Origin: Gossypium raimondii
Taxonomy: Eukaryota; Streptophyta; Magnoliopsida; Malvales; Malvaceae
DNA: 64,000 nucleotides
Assembly (NCBI RefSeq): GCF_025698545.1
Contig: NC_068569.1
Coordinates: forward strand, 21,700,001-21,764,000
Direction: 5' to 3'
Part shown: piece by piece, positions 26,266 through 38,830 of the stretch
How positions within the stretch are numbered: position 1 is the stretch's first letter
Layout of the letters: the number at the start of each line of letters is the position of its first letter
Translations under genes and position numbers: made by a program
Notes under the pieces: generated by a model
What the model saw: only the letters and a program-made list of their open reading frames with translations
Databases searched by the model: none
What the model was told of the DNA's origin: nothing

Positions 26266-28525
26266 TTAATTGTTTTATGAACCCTCCAAATTTTAAATAT
26301 ATATATATATTTATTCCCTTTCCAACTTTTGCTTTTCAATAATAAAAATAATAAAAAGTTTTATTACTGACAAGAAATATGCTAGCTTCTACAAAATGGA
26401 CATTCCCAAATGTTCATCTTACTTTTCCTTATATACAACAGGTTCAAATTAAAAAACAAAGGAAAAGAAATATATATATATATATATATATAACTGTCAA
26501 ACACTCACAGCAATGCAAGATTCAAAGAACAGAAAGCCAATATTAAAATTTTATATATTATAAATTTTAATAAAATGAGAAAAACATTTTTATAAAATGT
26601 TATATATTTTTATAGAATTTTATGGTTTTTAATAAATTAGGCTTTCTAATAATTATTATAAATTTTAATAAATATTGATGATTTTTATTATTTTTATGTT
26701 TTTTTAATAATTCAGGAAATGGTTCAAAAATAATTTTAAAGTATATATATATTTTAATGTGGCAACAACCGACAATGACGTAGCATTGACACATCAACAA
26801 ATAGTGTTGACGACGTTGCCGTTAATTTCTAATGGTCAACATTAATTAAAAGACTTATTTAGTTAATTTTATTATCCAGGAGTTGAATTTTTATTAAATT
26901 CTTTTACATTAGTGATCCATTAAATTTAAATGGAGTTGGACTTTATCAAAGGGGTAAAGTTATTTAGCTGCTCTTTTGTCCATACGATTTGAAATAATTA
27001 ATCATGTTTAACTCAGCTTAATCATAGTTTATTCATAATTTTATTTTGTATGCGTCCTTATAGTTGATATATTATATGAATTTCCTTAGTAGTTAGACTT
27101 ATGTTAAAATATATGAAAAATCATTCAACCAGTTTTGAATTAAACGTGATTAAAGTTTTTTTAATTATTCCAACTATTTTGAAAAAAATCATATTTTTTA
27201 GTGCCAATTGGACCTTTACATGTAAGCAATTGGATTATTATGTAATTTGTCATATATGTTGGCACTTTTATCAATTTTTTTTAATAATAATTTAATGATT
27301 GAAGATTTATAAGAATCAAAATTTAAAGAGAATTCCCAGCCTTGAACACCTATTTAAAGGATTTGTTTATTTCATTATATAGGACCGTCCATTGCGAGGA
27401 ACTTAGTTTTAGTGCAAATCATTGTAAATCTTGGCAAGGTTTTCACGTTACTAAGCTTACAATGAGAAAATCTTGGGGAGGTTGGTGAAAGAAAATGTAA
27501 ATTATAGTCTATTCAACTTTAATTTAATTAGCATCATTATTATTGCATCAATTAAGAGAAGAAATACGATTTTAAATGCGCTTGCATATTATTTTCCAGT
27601 TTAAAAATTACACAAATTATATAAAATGAAAAACAAAATGCAAAATGTTAAAATGTCACTTAATTAGGTAATTGTATGACTAAGTACAAATTATACGACT
27701 AGTGGCATGGGCCCAAATTTGGTAGGTTTGTTGAAGAGAAACTAAAAAAAATGATTCAGTCAAATGATTATCACTTTCAAATTCTTAATTTGGAGATTAT
27801 CCAGCTAGCTAGCCCGCCATGAACGACTTTGTCACTAACTTTGAATCGACTGGTTGATTGTTAAAGAGCATTAAGGAATAATTTAAAATTTGCGTAATGC
27901 ACGTTGGTCTGCTTAACGCGTTTTCCAGAAAATGATGCAAGCTTTCCGTTACTTTCTTACAATTTTCCATAAATATGACCCACAATATCCGAAATATTAA
28001 CCAATAATTTTGTTTTTGTCTTTAGCTCATTATTGTTAAATTTTTCAAAATCTTATTTATTTAACTTAAATCATTTACAACCATTGCATGAAATAAAACA
28101 AAATCTCTCTTTGAATAGAGAATGAAATCATTTTCAGAAAATGGTCTGGTGTGGGAGAGAAGTGGCTCCTCATTTCTAACCAGATTTTGCTGTCACTGAT
28201 CTTGAGCTCTCTTAGTTATGCATGAATTTTGCATGTTTCAATTTATATTATTTTAATAAAATTTCAAATATGATTTACCATAATTATATTTTGTCTTTAC
28301 CAGGTTGGAAAAGGAATCCAAGTCAAATATTCTGTCGGTTTCTAGAAAGCTGGAAATGTTTGACTGAACAGAACTTAACCAACCTCCTCAGCAATTGGCT
28401 TGATTAAAGGCTGCCTTTTTTTTTTTTAATTAATTAAGAACTGGATAAAAACCAAAAACATTACAAGGAAAGAGAGGGGAGACCCGAAGAACACAGATAA
28501 ACATAGAACCAAAAACAAGAAAAAC
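26266..28525. other. Divergent intergenic region between Lac-B and Lac-D
   Basis: No coding region. It holds a (TA)n run at 26470-26492. About 27040-27100 and 27781-27960 have matches upstream of Lac-E ('atgaatttccttagtagtt' at 49037 and 'tggagattatccagct' at 49892), so part of this is ancestral flank of the short laccases. It would carry the control sequences of both genes. Confidence 0.55.
26470..26492. repeat. (TA)n microsatellite
   Basis: About 11 TA units in the Lac-B/Lac-D intergenic region. Confidence 0.9.
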
Positions 28526-30961
28526 ATGGGTTCTGAAAAGCAAGGGTTTATATGGTTATCAGGGCTTTTGTTTCTGAATATCCTTGTGTTATCCACAGCT
28601 GATGTCCATTATTACGAGTTTTTTGTAAGTTCCTTGCTTTCTTTCCCCCCTTCTCTATTTGTGTTTGTGTCACTAAGAGAGAGCAGTGCTGAGTTTTGAT
28701 ATTGGGTTTTGTTTCTTTGCTCTGTTTAAATTAGTTGCAAGAATCCCAGTTCACTAAGCTGTGTAGCACGAAGAGCATCTTGACCGTCAATGGCAGCTTT
28801 CCAGGGCCTGAGATTCGGGTTCGCAGAGGGGACACAGTTTTTGTCAACGTCCACAATCAAGGAAACCATGCTGTATCCCTCAAGTGGTAATACATACATA
28901 CATACATGTATATGCTTACACCCCTTGTTTATGATGAAACAATTAGTCATATATATAGAGCTATGTTTGTGGGTTTTTAGGGAGGGCGTTAAGGGTTCAA
29001 TTGATGGTTCGAATGAGTTGATTCAGCCAGGGACAAACTTCACTTACAAGATAGAGCTAAAGGGTGAAATAGGAACTCTATGGTGGCACGCCACCAGTGC
29101 TTGGGCTGCGGCAACCGTCCACGGTGCCTTTGTCATTTCGCCGGCAGCCAATGAAGACTATCCTTTTCCCGCACCTACTTCTGACCAAACAATTATACTT
29201 GGTACATCTAATTGACATGTTTGATTCATATACTTTTTGTAAGTTAATTGCTTATATGAGTCTTCTGGCATAATATTCCGTCAGGGCAATGGTTCAAGCA
29301 AGAGTTAACAGAAGGTGATAAAACCATAGCTCCTGGCCGAGCAGATGCTTACACTATCAATGGCCATCCCGGAGAAACTTATGGATGCAGCAACGGTACG
29401 TATCCACTATTATTGTATTAGATTACAGCACATCAATATTGTAGTGAAAAAATTACATAACAAATTTATTAAAAAATTGATATAAAAATAATGTGACGTG
29501 AAATGACCTATATTGATTAAAGAAATGCAAATTACAAAAGATGGATGTAAAAACAACGCTTAAGCTTAAACTAGAAACATGAGAGTAGACAATTAGATTT
29601 GATATTTTTAACCTCGGATGGATTATAATTAAATTTAAATGAAAAAGCTTTTTTGGGAAGAGAAAACTTTTTAAAACTGAACTTAAATTCGATCCTACGC
29701 ATAATATAAACACCTCCACAGACAACTAAAAAGCAGCTTACACTCCACCAGAAAGCCTTAAATAAGGATATCTATAAGTCCCAACATACAAGGAATTGCA
29801 ATGAAAACCAATAGGAATTTCTATAATTTCTTTCTCAACCTGTGTTAACGTTCACTGACATATCCAATGACTCAACCAACGACTACCCATTTGGCCCTAT
29901 CCAGGGAATGGTTGATCGGACATGACTCTTCAACTTCTCCATCTTCAGATGCCATACTCAATCCATCTCCTTCTTGAAGCTTCTGTTTATCTGTCAACAT
30001 TGAATCACAATAGTAGTCTTCCATTCCCCCACTCTCTAATTGTAAACTTCTTCCCCATGGAGATAATCTAAATCGTCTCATCAATTCTATCCAAATCTGC
30101 TATCATAATTACCATTGACGCTTTCCTAACATCATCAGATAACCAAGTTTCGATGTCAATCAACATTAAGTCTCCCCATCAAGACACCATCTCTCTTCTT
30201 TCAATTTTTAAAAATTTCCTTGTCTCCGAATTCTACAAGGACATGCTTATGCTTGCTTGATAGTTTCTTAATGTTAACATCCAGATGACTCAATGTTTTC
30301 TTTTGACTATTCAATATTAATCAGACCCATAGCTACCCCTACCACACTCCATTCCACGCCTCCTCTCATTGATAACATTTTTTTATTTGTGAGTCCAAAC
30401 ATCTTTGATAGTTTTCATCAAAATGAATGGTAATATAGTGGTAATTCAGATTTATTAATAACATTATAAATATAAAATGGTCAAATTATGTCAACAAATT
30501 AAAGTAAAGAGATTAAAACCATAACTAAACCATTATTTTTCTAGAATAATATTTTTTTTCACCTTAAGTGTAATAAATTCTAGTGTATTTACGTACCTCT
30601 GAGTATGTTATGCAGAAACCTTTATTATGAGTGCTAATAATCCAACAAATTTGATGTTGCAGATACAACTTTTGAGATGCAAGTAGATTACGAGGGCCTT
30701 TACCTTGTTCGCGTAATAAATGCCGTTGTCAATGAAACAATGGTGTTTGCCGTAGCATCCCACAGCTTCACCATTGTCGGACAAAATGGGGCTTACACCA
30801 AACGTTCCTTTACAAATTCTCTAACCCTAGCACCCGCCCAAGTTGTTGACGTTCTGTTGTGTGCAAACGTAAACGTTGGCCATTATTACATCACTGCTCG
30901 ACCTTCTTCTGGCACATATATTACCAACGGAATTCTACGATATCTCACCACTAGTTCTTAA
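28526..30961 (+). CDS. Truncated laccase-like protein (Lac-D), 5 exons, copper ligands lost
   Basis: Exons: 28526-28624, 28735-28886, 28981-29201, 29285-29395, 30663-30961. These give 882 nt, 293 aa, open, all GT-AG. The signal peptide (LFLNILVLSTADVHYYEFF) and the laccase fold run to the middle of domain 2 (ITNGILRY), then a stop; domain 3 and its HPIHLH and HCH motifs are absent. In domain 1 the HWH ligand triplet is KWE (83-85) and HAH is HAT (120-122). Exon 3 is 8 codons shorter than in the complete laccases. A type-1 or trinuclear copper centre cannot form, so oxidase activity is not expected. Intron 4 is 1267 bp and contains an insertion. Lac-E has the same truncation, so the loss predates their duplication. 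It may be a pseudogene with an open frame or a binding or regulatory protein; expression is unknown. Confidence 0.8.
29420..30605. other. About 0.9-1.2 kb insertion in intron 4 of Lac-D
   Basis: Lac-E has a 325-bp intron here and Lac-D has 1267 bp. Shared intron sequence resumes at about 30609 ('tatgcagaaacctttattatg'). The inserted stretch has higher complexity than its surroundings and a minus-strand open frame of 70 codons at 29872-30084, which I could not assign. No terminal repeats or target duplications were found. Confidence 0.5.
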
Positions 30962-31189
30962 TTTAGTCAAACAGTTTTTCATTGCTAAAGATGAATAATG
31001 TTGAAATTCAAATAAGAGACTCAATTAAAATATAGGTGTGAAAATGGTTGTATTATTTAAATATGTATAATATATTTTAAAATAAAATACATATTACTTA
31101 TTAATGGTCATTTTCCGTTTTAATGCATAAAAACTAATCCTTTCAAATTGGAATGACAGGAGGAGAGAAAATGAGAGAGATTTGTACAT
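30962..31189. other. 3' flank of Lac-D
   Basis: The first ~60 bases after the stop ('cagtttttcattgctaa', 'aatgttgaaat') match the Lac-E 3' flank ('tagtttccgttgctaag', 'aatgttgaaat'), so the two short genes share a 3' end distinct from the complete laccases. Confidence 0.6.
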
Positions 31190-32480
31190 TAGGCTATATT
31201 GTTTCACTGAAAACAGCTTTTGAAAAATGATTTTTGGAGAATGGATATTTTCTAGAAAAACTGATACTTTCTGGTATTTGGATGATTCTGACCAAAATAC
31301 TTTTCGTTATTTGGGAAATTTTCCTGAAATATTTTTTAAAAATCATTCTTAGTGAAACGAACACGACATAAATATCTTTGTTATGAAATATTATAGCACA
31401 ATTCCTTTTGACAATTAAAATTTATTTTATAATAAGATAATATTTTGTAATAATCAATATCAAATATAAACTTAATAATAAATAATGCCTAATAAAAACT
31501 TAATTTAAATTAAATGCATTACAAATATTAGAGTGCATATTGACACATTAGAGTTATAAGGATAAATTAATCAAAATATTATTTAAACAATTAATCATAT
31601 TTATATAATTAAAATATTCATATTTTATACTAGGTTAAAATATGTCATAAGTCCCTATACTCTTTATAAATTTGAAATTTAGTCCTTGTACTTTTATTTT
31701 TGAAAATTTAGTCCTACTTTTTGGATTTCAAGATTCAGTCCAAAGGTTAATACTATTAAAAGTGTTTTGTTAAATTCAAGTTAAAAGTATTTTGTTAAAT
31801 TCAGTTGACTACAAAGTCATTTGTTAGTTACATACCTACCAAGTTAATATTTTATTTAAAAATATCACATCAACAAAATTGACAAAAATTTAACAGTATT
31901 AACAATTAGACTTGAATTCTCAAATATGACAAGTAGAGGAACTAAATTCTGAAAATAAAAATATAGAGACTAAATTCTAAATTTGTGAAGAGTACATGGA
32001 CTTATGGCATATTTTAACCTTTATACTAATAAAACATTTATTATTAATATATTTATAGTTGTAATATATATTTATTATTAAAATAAAATTGTAATATCAA
32101 ATAATTTATTAAAACAACAAATTATATTAATTATATCAATAACTTATTATATTATTAAATATAAATAATTAAATATGTATGTTTAATAATATTGCAAATT
32201 ATAGCATTTGGTATTAATATTTTAAATATTTTAAAATTAAAATTAAAAATTTATTATTAATATAATAATATTAAGTTTTATTTGAGTTAGTTTTATATAA
32301 AATAAAATTACTCATAAATAACCTCTTTTTTGGAAAATTCAAACGGGCAAGTCATTTTCTAGGACAAAAAAAGGCTCATTTTTCATGAAACAAACATAGA
32401 AAAATATAGAAAATATTTTCCGTAAGTCATTTTCTATAAAACAACGTACTTCAAAACTGCTGAAGAGAAAGGAAATTACT
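31190..32480. mobile_element. Possible inverted-repeat DNA element
   Basis: Left part has 'gtttcactgaaaacagcttt', right part has 'ttttccgtaagtcattttct' and 'catgaaacaaac'. This recalls the plant 'GGTTCACTGGAAAAC' element family with divergent inverted ends. The middle is very AT-rich, and another MITE (31632-32019) is nested in it. Ends are approximate. Confidence 0.35.
31632..32019. mobile_element. MITE with long terminal inverted repeats (family M1), copy 1
   Basis: AGGTTAAAATATGTCATAAG at the left is mirrored by GGCATATTTTAACC at the right, with the inverted pairing continuing for about 90 bp ('ttagtcc' against 'ggactaaa'). Flanked by TTTATACT on both sides (31624-31631 and 32020-32027), an 8-bp target duplication. 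388 bp, no coding. Related copies lie at 39501-39808 and 60714-63950. Confidence 0.85.
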
Positions 32481-32489
32481 TTTTCTTTC

Positions 32490-33720
32490 TATTTTTCCAT
32501 CTTTCCTACCAAGCACATCTATGGAAAGAAAAATAATATTTTTCATCGTTCTAGTTTTCTACCCTTTTAATTTTCCATCATTCTATTTTTCTTTCCACCA
32601 TTCCATTTTTTGAACAGGTTGGTTAATAAAACAAATTCATGGATTACATTAATATACTTTGTACAATTGACCTCAAATACTAGCTCATTGGTTGTCTAAT
32701 GTTTAAGCTAATACTAAGCGGTATTACATGGTCGGATCGTAATACAGAAAGACAACTTATATTAGTCGACAAACATAAACATGTCCTTAGTCTAATTCAA
32801 AATGAGCAAACTGATTGAATAACTAATATGTCGTCTATTAAGTCCAATCGGGGAGATGTCTTGCCTTGGGCATCGAAATGGATAACTCGCAGAAGATAGA
32901 GACATAGACGTGATTGACTGGACTGACAGTATATCAGACAGGACCCAATAAGAATAGACCTTAAATCCGTTTATGGATTTATTCACTTGTGACGTTTATA
33001 GTGTGTCATACCTAAATCTTGAGTGGATGACAGATTATGTATATGTGACTCGTATACTTTGATGTAAGTAAAAGTTTGAGTTCAAATAGATAAGAAACCG
33101 AAAGGTTTGATGAAGGAATCGACACCTCCCTCGCCAAAAAGGTACGACCTTTACCCTTTTCTTTTTTGTTTCCGATTAAAAAATAAAAAACAGAAGGTAA
33201 AACATCTACCTTCGAAAATGACCTGTATTTGAATCGATTTTTCTCTCCTTCTTTTTGATTCATTCGTGTGTTAAAAATACATAAATTAGGGGCCTTTTTA
33301 TAGCCCGAAATTTCTTATTTTCCCTACTTTTACACTGTTTGTGTTGCTATTGGACTCTCCTAATCCTTTTACAGGTACGAACGTGGTGGCATGCACGGAG
33401 AAGGCAGCGTGCGCGAGGGGCGGCGGCGGCTGCTGGTCTGCTGCTAGGGTTTTTGTTTTTTTCTTTTTTTTCTGAAAATGTAATGGGTTTAGGGCTTAGG
33501 GCTTAGGGCTTAGGGTTTCTGTTTATTGGGCCAATGGACTGATGTTGGGTTTGCTATTGGACTTTCATTTTATTAATTACTAAATGGGCCCAGGCAGATT
33601 TGGGTTTGTACAACGATATTATAGTGGAATGACTTAATGATTAAATGAGATTAATTAATAGGCGAAAAGGTGGAACTTAATAATCATTTGAGCCTCATTT
33701 GCATATGCCCAACTGGTCCC
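32490..33720. other. Unassigned sequence, probably transposon-derived
   Basis: No gene. The block 33380-33440 is unusually GC-rich (ggcggcggcggctgctgg), and 33488-33516 carries four 'agggctt' or 'agggttt' steps. It resembles an LTR leader but no ends were located. Confidence 0.35.
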
Positions 33721-33862
33721 TCAAATAGCTCGTTGAAACCAGAAATGAATTGTATGTTGAATCAAATGAATAAAAATGAATAGAAATTGTGAAAATGGAG
33801 AAATGGGAAATATTTGGAAATGATTATGATTTTCTCCAAAATAAAAATGAAAATGGAAAAAT

Positions 33863-33973
33863 GGAATCATTTGGAAATGAATGTGGTTTATGAAAATGAA
33901 AAATAGAACCATTTGGAAATGAATGTGGTTTATGAAAATGAAAAATAGAACCATTTGGAAATGAATGTGGTTT
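33863..33973. repeat. 42-bp minisatellite
   Basis: Nearly identical 42-bp units ('catttggaaatgaatgtggt' plus 'ttatgaaaatgaaaaataga'), about 2.7 copies, with degenerate flanking units of the same 'gaaaatgg' kind from about 33770. 42 is a multiple of 3, so the minus strand stays open across it. Confidence 0.85.
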
Positions 33974-34211
33974 TCTCCAAAATGAAAATGATCTAGAAAT
34001 GAACTTATGTTTTTCAATTAAATAAAGTCTGAAAATGGAAATAAATCATTTGGTTATAATGAACCATTGAATGTAGAAATATTAAATATATTTTCTCATA
34101 GATTCTTTTACAGTAAAGTTGTCATGGTTTTAACAGAATTAGAATTAGGTTAAAAAGATTATTTAATTAGAAAAATATTGATATGTTTATTTTAGAAAAT
34201 TAAAAAACAAA

Positions 34212-34818
34212 TATCGGGTTGAACCTAATTATAAAGTACTGGATTAAAAGTCAAGAAAGTATTTGTAATTAGACTTGAATGGGAGAGGCCCAAAGGCCCT
34301 TCATGTTAATTAGGAGGACGACAAACCCTAGATAGACTAGGAGTTTGTTTCTAGTTGAAATAAACCTCTAAAACGCAATAATGGTTCTACCTCCCCTTCC
34401 TGTAAATAGATAGCACCAGTAGGACTATTTACACAACTTTATGATATTGTTATTATGCCCAAAAATAGAGAGAATTTATTTTCAACTATTAAATATATTA
34501 TTCGGAATAACAATTTCTGTCGGTTTCTATTTGAGAAGAGATTTTCGTTTTCACACTTAAATAAAGAAAACTATTTCTAGTTCTATATTTTGATTTGAAT
34601 CGTTCGAGTCCACACTCAAAGTAGTTCGTGGTACAAGAATAGCAGAGAATGTCGTTCGGTTGAAAGTCGGGAACGAAAAGGATCCGTCTAGCAAAAAGCA
34701 TAGGCGTGAATTCAATTTAGGGTTTACTGCTATAAATATCTCAAACCGACTCGGTTTTTAAATTTTTTATTTTTCAGTATGCAAGAAAATCATTTTCGGA
34801 TCAAATTTTTTTCCAACA
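34212..34818 (+). mobile_element. LTR-like block, family L3, copy 1
   Basis: Runs from TATCGGGTTGAACC to TTTTTTTCCAACA. In inverted orientation it matches 55022-55673 (shared: 'gtggtacaagaatag', 'tctatttgag' region, 'tatgcaagaaaatcattttc'). It lacks coding capacity and has no clear target duplication. Probably a solo LTR. Confidence 0.6.
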
Positions 34819-35039
34819 ATTTCAAACTTTCCAAACTACCATATATTTTGATTGTAATATTGAATTTTGAAATAAATTTAGTAGAACCAAAAGTAGGTAC
34901 GAAGGACACCAAGACCAAAGGTGTATGTGGGAGAATTTTAATCGCTCTCTATCTTTTTTTCTCTACCTTATCTTTATAAAAGAGTGAGGTTTCCTCCTTT
35001 TTTTTCTCATCTGCTAGTAAGGTTGGCCTTTGCGTCAAT
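34819..35039. other. Unassigned spacer
   Basis: Lies between the L3 block and the hAT-like element. Nothing recognised. Confidence 0.4.
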
Positions 35040-35657
35040 TAGAGGTGCTCATGGGTCAGGTCAGGTCCAACAAAAAATTTAGGCCCATTTTCTAAGCCTG
35101 GCCTGAAAAATGGGCTTAAAATTTTACCCAAGCTCGACCCGGATAAAAATGCTAAAAATTGAGCCCGGCTCGTTTGTATTAATTTTTTTATTTTTTATAT
35201 AATTTTTGAATATATATAATACATCAAAAGTACTAAAAACATTAAAATAAATATTTTTTGACAAACTGAAAATATATTTTAAAAGATATGTATACTTAAA
35301 TAACACTAATATAGATACAACTTAATAATCAAATACATTTAAAATAATAACAAAATTAACAATAAAACAAGTGTTATAGAATATCCAAACAATAACAACA
35401 AAATAGTAGTAACATAATAGTAAAATGGTAGCAAAATAGAGAGAAAACAACAAGAAAATAGCATTAAAACAACAAAAATAACAGATTTTTTTGTCCTTTT
35501 GTGAATTCGGGCTAGGCTGGGCCAAAAATGCCTTACCTGAGGTCTGACCCATTTTTTATACGAGCCTTTTTTTTACCCAAACCCATTTTTTAACCTATAT
35601 TTTTACTCAAACTCTCACACTTTTTGGGCTGAGTAGCTCGGCCCATGACCAGGTATA
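35040..35657. mobile_element. hAT-like non-autonomous element
   Basis: Ends are TAGAGGTGCTCATGGG and, inverted, TATACCTGGTCATGGG. The arms are rich in 'gggtcaggtcagg' and 'gggctaggctgggcc' phrases typical of the plant 'GGTGCTCATGGGCCGGG' element. Flanks GCGTCAAT and GCATCTGT agree at 5 of 8 positions, which fits a decayed 8-bp target duplication. The middle is AT-rich with no transposase. Confidence 0.65.
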
Positions 35658-35929
35658 GCATCTGTCGCTTTATTCTCTTTAATTTTTGGCATAATATGCT
35701 TGAGATTTCACCCCAACTTTTGACCGTTGTGATGAGGGTAAGTTGACCCGCTACCGCTATGTGGGTCTCCACGCTTTTGTGTGGTGCTCTCTATTTTTTC
35801 TTTTGTTTATTTTTCAATTTTCAAGCTTTGCATTTTCTTCATTAAGCCTCTGATCCTCTTGGCGTCATCGTTGCTTGGGCTCTTTCCAAGCCAGAGGACC
35901 AATTCTTCATTGCTTAAAAAAACACTTCT

Positions 35930-36545
35930 AACTCCAAAAGTACTTTTGGAAGAAAAGCTGTGAAGAACAAGCTAATTTTGGCTGAAATTTTTAGATTTTC
36001 AAAAGTACTTTTGAAAAGCACTTCTGAAAAGCAGAAGCTAAAAATTTTAGTTTTTCCTCTCCCAAGAGCACTTTTGGTGCTTAATTACTTTTTTACCCAT
36101 CCAATAACATAGTATTTTTCTTTTTTTCTTGATGCTTAATTACAAATGTGTTAAAATCATTAATTAAAAATAAAAGATATTTTTAAAATACTAATTACAA
36201 ATATTTAATGGTTATATTTAAATATTTAAAATATAATTTATATATTCTAATTAAATTTTATAAATAATTAATATTTATTGCTTAAAATATTTAAAATTTA
36301 TATTAAAATATATTAAAATATTAACAACAAGTTATAATAATTTTTTAGATTCTTACTAAAATATAATAATATTAACTAATTTAAATATTATTTAAATGTA
36401 TATTTGTTACTTGATAAAAACGTGTCTAAAATGGACATTTTATTTCTCAAAACAGCAATGCTAAACACTCAAATTTTAAACAAAACTTTTTAAAAGCACT
36501 TCTCAAAAGTATATTTCCACAACACTTTTCAAAAATAATGAAGAG
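35930..36545. mobile_element. MITE-like element with 'aaaagcactt' arms
   Basis: Left arm 'caaaagtacttttgaaaagc' and 'aagcacttctgaaaagcaga'. Right arm 'aaaagcacttctcaaaagta' and 'ccacaacacttttcaaaaat'. AT-rich core. It belongs to the common plant 'AAGTGCTTTTGAAAAGC' MITE type. Exact ends were not fixed. Confidence 0.5.
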
Positions 36546-37799
36546 CTGGCCCAGAGTTTCAAGTTCTTAGATTTTGTTACATCAGACACTCATGTTAGGT
36601 GGTGGGAGGCACTTTATGGCTAAAGGACACAAGTGATGGTTGTAGCCCCCTGACTTCTTGCTTCCTTGGTATCCTATGACATTTCCTTTCTCTCCTCCTT
36701 ATGTGATGACAATAGTGGAGTTTTGTAGGGCCTAAGGTTTTAGGTAAAGTTGTTTGAATTAGATTGAATCAGACCATTCAATCAAATCAAAAATCGAGCA
36801 AGGTATCAATCCGAAGAAGGATATTGAACTAGTTGACTCAGGAACCTGTATGAACAAGTTGAACTTGGCAAAATAAAGCGGTTAAACCAAATTTTTAATA
36901 TTTTTATTTTTATGAATTCTCTAATAATTTATTAATTGAACCGGCTGAACTGGTCAAATCAATTAAATTAATGTATTAGTGATGTAACCGATTTAACTAT
37001 ATCCAATTTTTAAATTATTGATTTAAAACGATGAATGAAGCTAGACTTGGGCTTTTTGATTTTTTTAGGTTTTTGGGCTTGATTATACATGTGGTCATTC
37101 TATTAATCAATAAAACCCCCAAAAACAGAATATTAGCTTGTATTATAGTTGCCTTGGCTCTGTATTCTCATGTTATTTTTATTCAAATCAATAAATTTAG
37201 TCCTCAACATTTACAAAATAATAAAATTCGCGTTTTTAAAAGTGTAGTCAGAAATGGTGGTTTGAAGGGGAATGGAAGAAAAGACAAGATGGGCATGGTT
37301 TTAGATTGGCAAACAAGTTCAAAATTTGGGCATTAAGGGTGTTTTTTTCACCCACCCATTCCTATCATTTCTCTGAATGGATCTCAATCGACTACCTCAT
37401 AATAAACATGATACTTCCTTTTTCACAATTTAAACATTGCTCAAAATATATATTAAACTTATTTAACCTTTTACTCACATTTTAAAATATTAACATTTAA
37501 ATTCATTATATTACAAATTATTCGCAAAATTGGCAACAGACGCTTCTTTTTCTGACAAATGTCACACATATGCATTGAATTTGATTAAAACTCCATTTTA
37601 TGCATTAATTCATAAATGTCCTTTTGGAAAGCTTTTTTTCTTACAAAAATAAAAATTTATGTGGTGACCATAATTTTCTTAATTGGAAAGATTTTAAATA
37701 AAGCAAAAAATTCTCTAAGAAAAAAACTTTTAAGTATTAAAGTACCACCAATATGCAATTTCTCCACATAAAAAATTTAGACATTTCTAATTTGCTTTC
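36546..37799. other. Unassigned intergenic sequence
   Basis: No supported gene. The open stretch at 37031-37336 (plus strand) lacks any recognisable domain and looks accidental. Confidence 0.4.
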
Positions 37800-38460
37800 T
37801 ATTTAATCTACACCCTTTTATAACGATCGAACGCAAATATTTTATGTGCAAAACCCTCAAAGAGAAAAAAATCACAGACAAAAAAGGCTTCGGCTTTTCA
37901 CTAAATGAGTAAACAAACAAGAGTACAATATGAAGAAAATAACCTAACCGTACAACCTGTTCATTACCCAGAATCTCGAATACAAAGCTCAAAATCTCAA
38001 AGAGCATGCCAGTAAATAAAACCCTAAATTTCATAGGACACTCACAAAAGGGATACAAATACTCTTCATAATTACCACGAAACTCTTACCAAAACTCATA
38101 TGCGACTACATCTTGTTGCCTTAAAAAAAAGTCCTTGCTGATTGGTATAACAAAACAGAGGTATAACGACCCTTTAAATAGACTAAGATTAGAGTTCTAA
38201 TCATACTAAAATATCCCTATGATAATCAGAGTCTAATCGGGAGAAGAATTCTTGCTTGAAGTCTTAAACGCGGGTACCAAATAGGCGAACATGTTGTGAC
38301 GCCGCAATGTCCCATTCTCCTCATCACGACGTCGTCCCGAAGAGCCGATGCTCCTTGTCCCGACACCAGGCTTGTTTTTACCCTTCTTCGGTTGTTAGTT
38401 GATTCTCGTCTAAGGTGCCTATAATGTGTCCGATAAATATAATGCACACCCAACATCTTC
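37800..38460. repeat. Dispersed repeat R2, copy 2 (uninterrupted)
   Basis: Counterpart of 13850-14239 plus 21196-21310. At 38222 it reads 'gataatcagagtctaatcgg' without any insertion, so it preserves the empty site of the large LTR at 14240-21195. Confidence 0.75.
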
Positions 38461-38830
38461 TTATACTGTTTTACATCTATGTTTTTTTTTTAAAAAAAAA
38501 ATTGTAATTGGTGTATCTCATATTTATACTTCATACAAATCCTTTCATATTCTCTTTTTCAGCCAAGCATTGAAAAAAGGTATGTAACTCACTTTTCCTA
38601 ACTATTTCAATATATAAGTTTTGAAGGAATATGTTTTATTTGTACTCATGCATAAAATAATTATCTTGATAAAAAGTAAGAAATTCTAACATTATTCCTA
38701 TTCATGTTGTTGTCTATAGTTATTACATATTTAAACATTGTTTAATACAATCTTAATATTTCAACTGTTAACAGATTATGGAGTTAGATCCGTAAATCAT
38801 ACCTAAATGTTAGTTTAAATGGATACAAAA

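Noticed and set aside
29872..30084. 70-codon minus-strand frame in Lac-D intron 4
   Set aside because: No recognisable family; kept only as part of an unassigned insertion.
33721..34017. 98-codon minus-strand frame with repeating HIHFQM phrases
   Set aside because: Produced by the 42-bp minisatellite, whose unit length is a multiple of 3. No gene signals.
37031..37336. 101-codon plus-strand open frame
   Set aside because: No recognisable domain, low-complexity hydrophobic start, surrounded by transposon debris.
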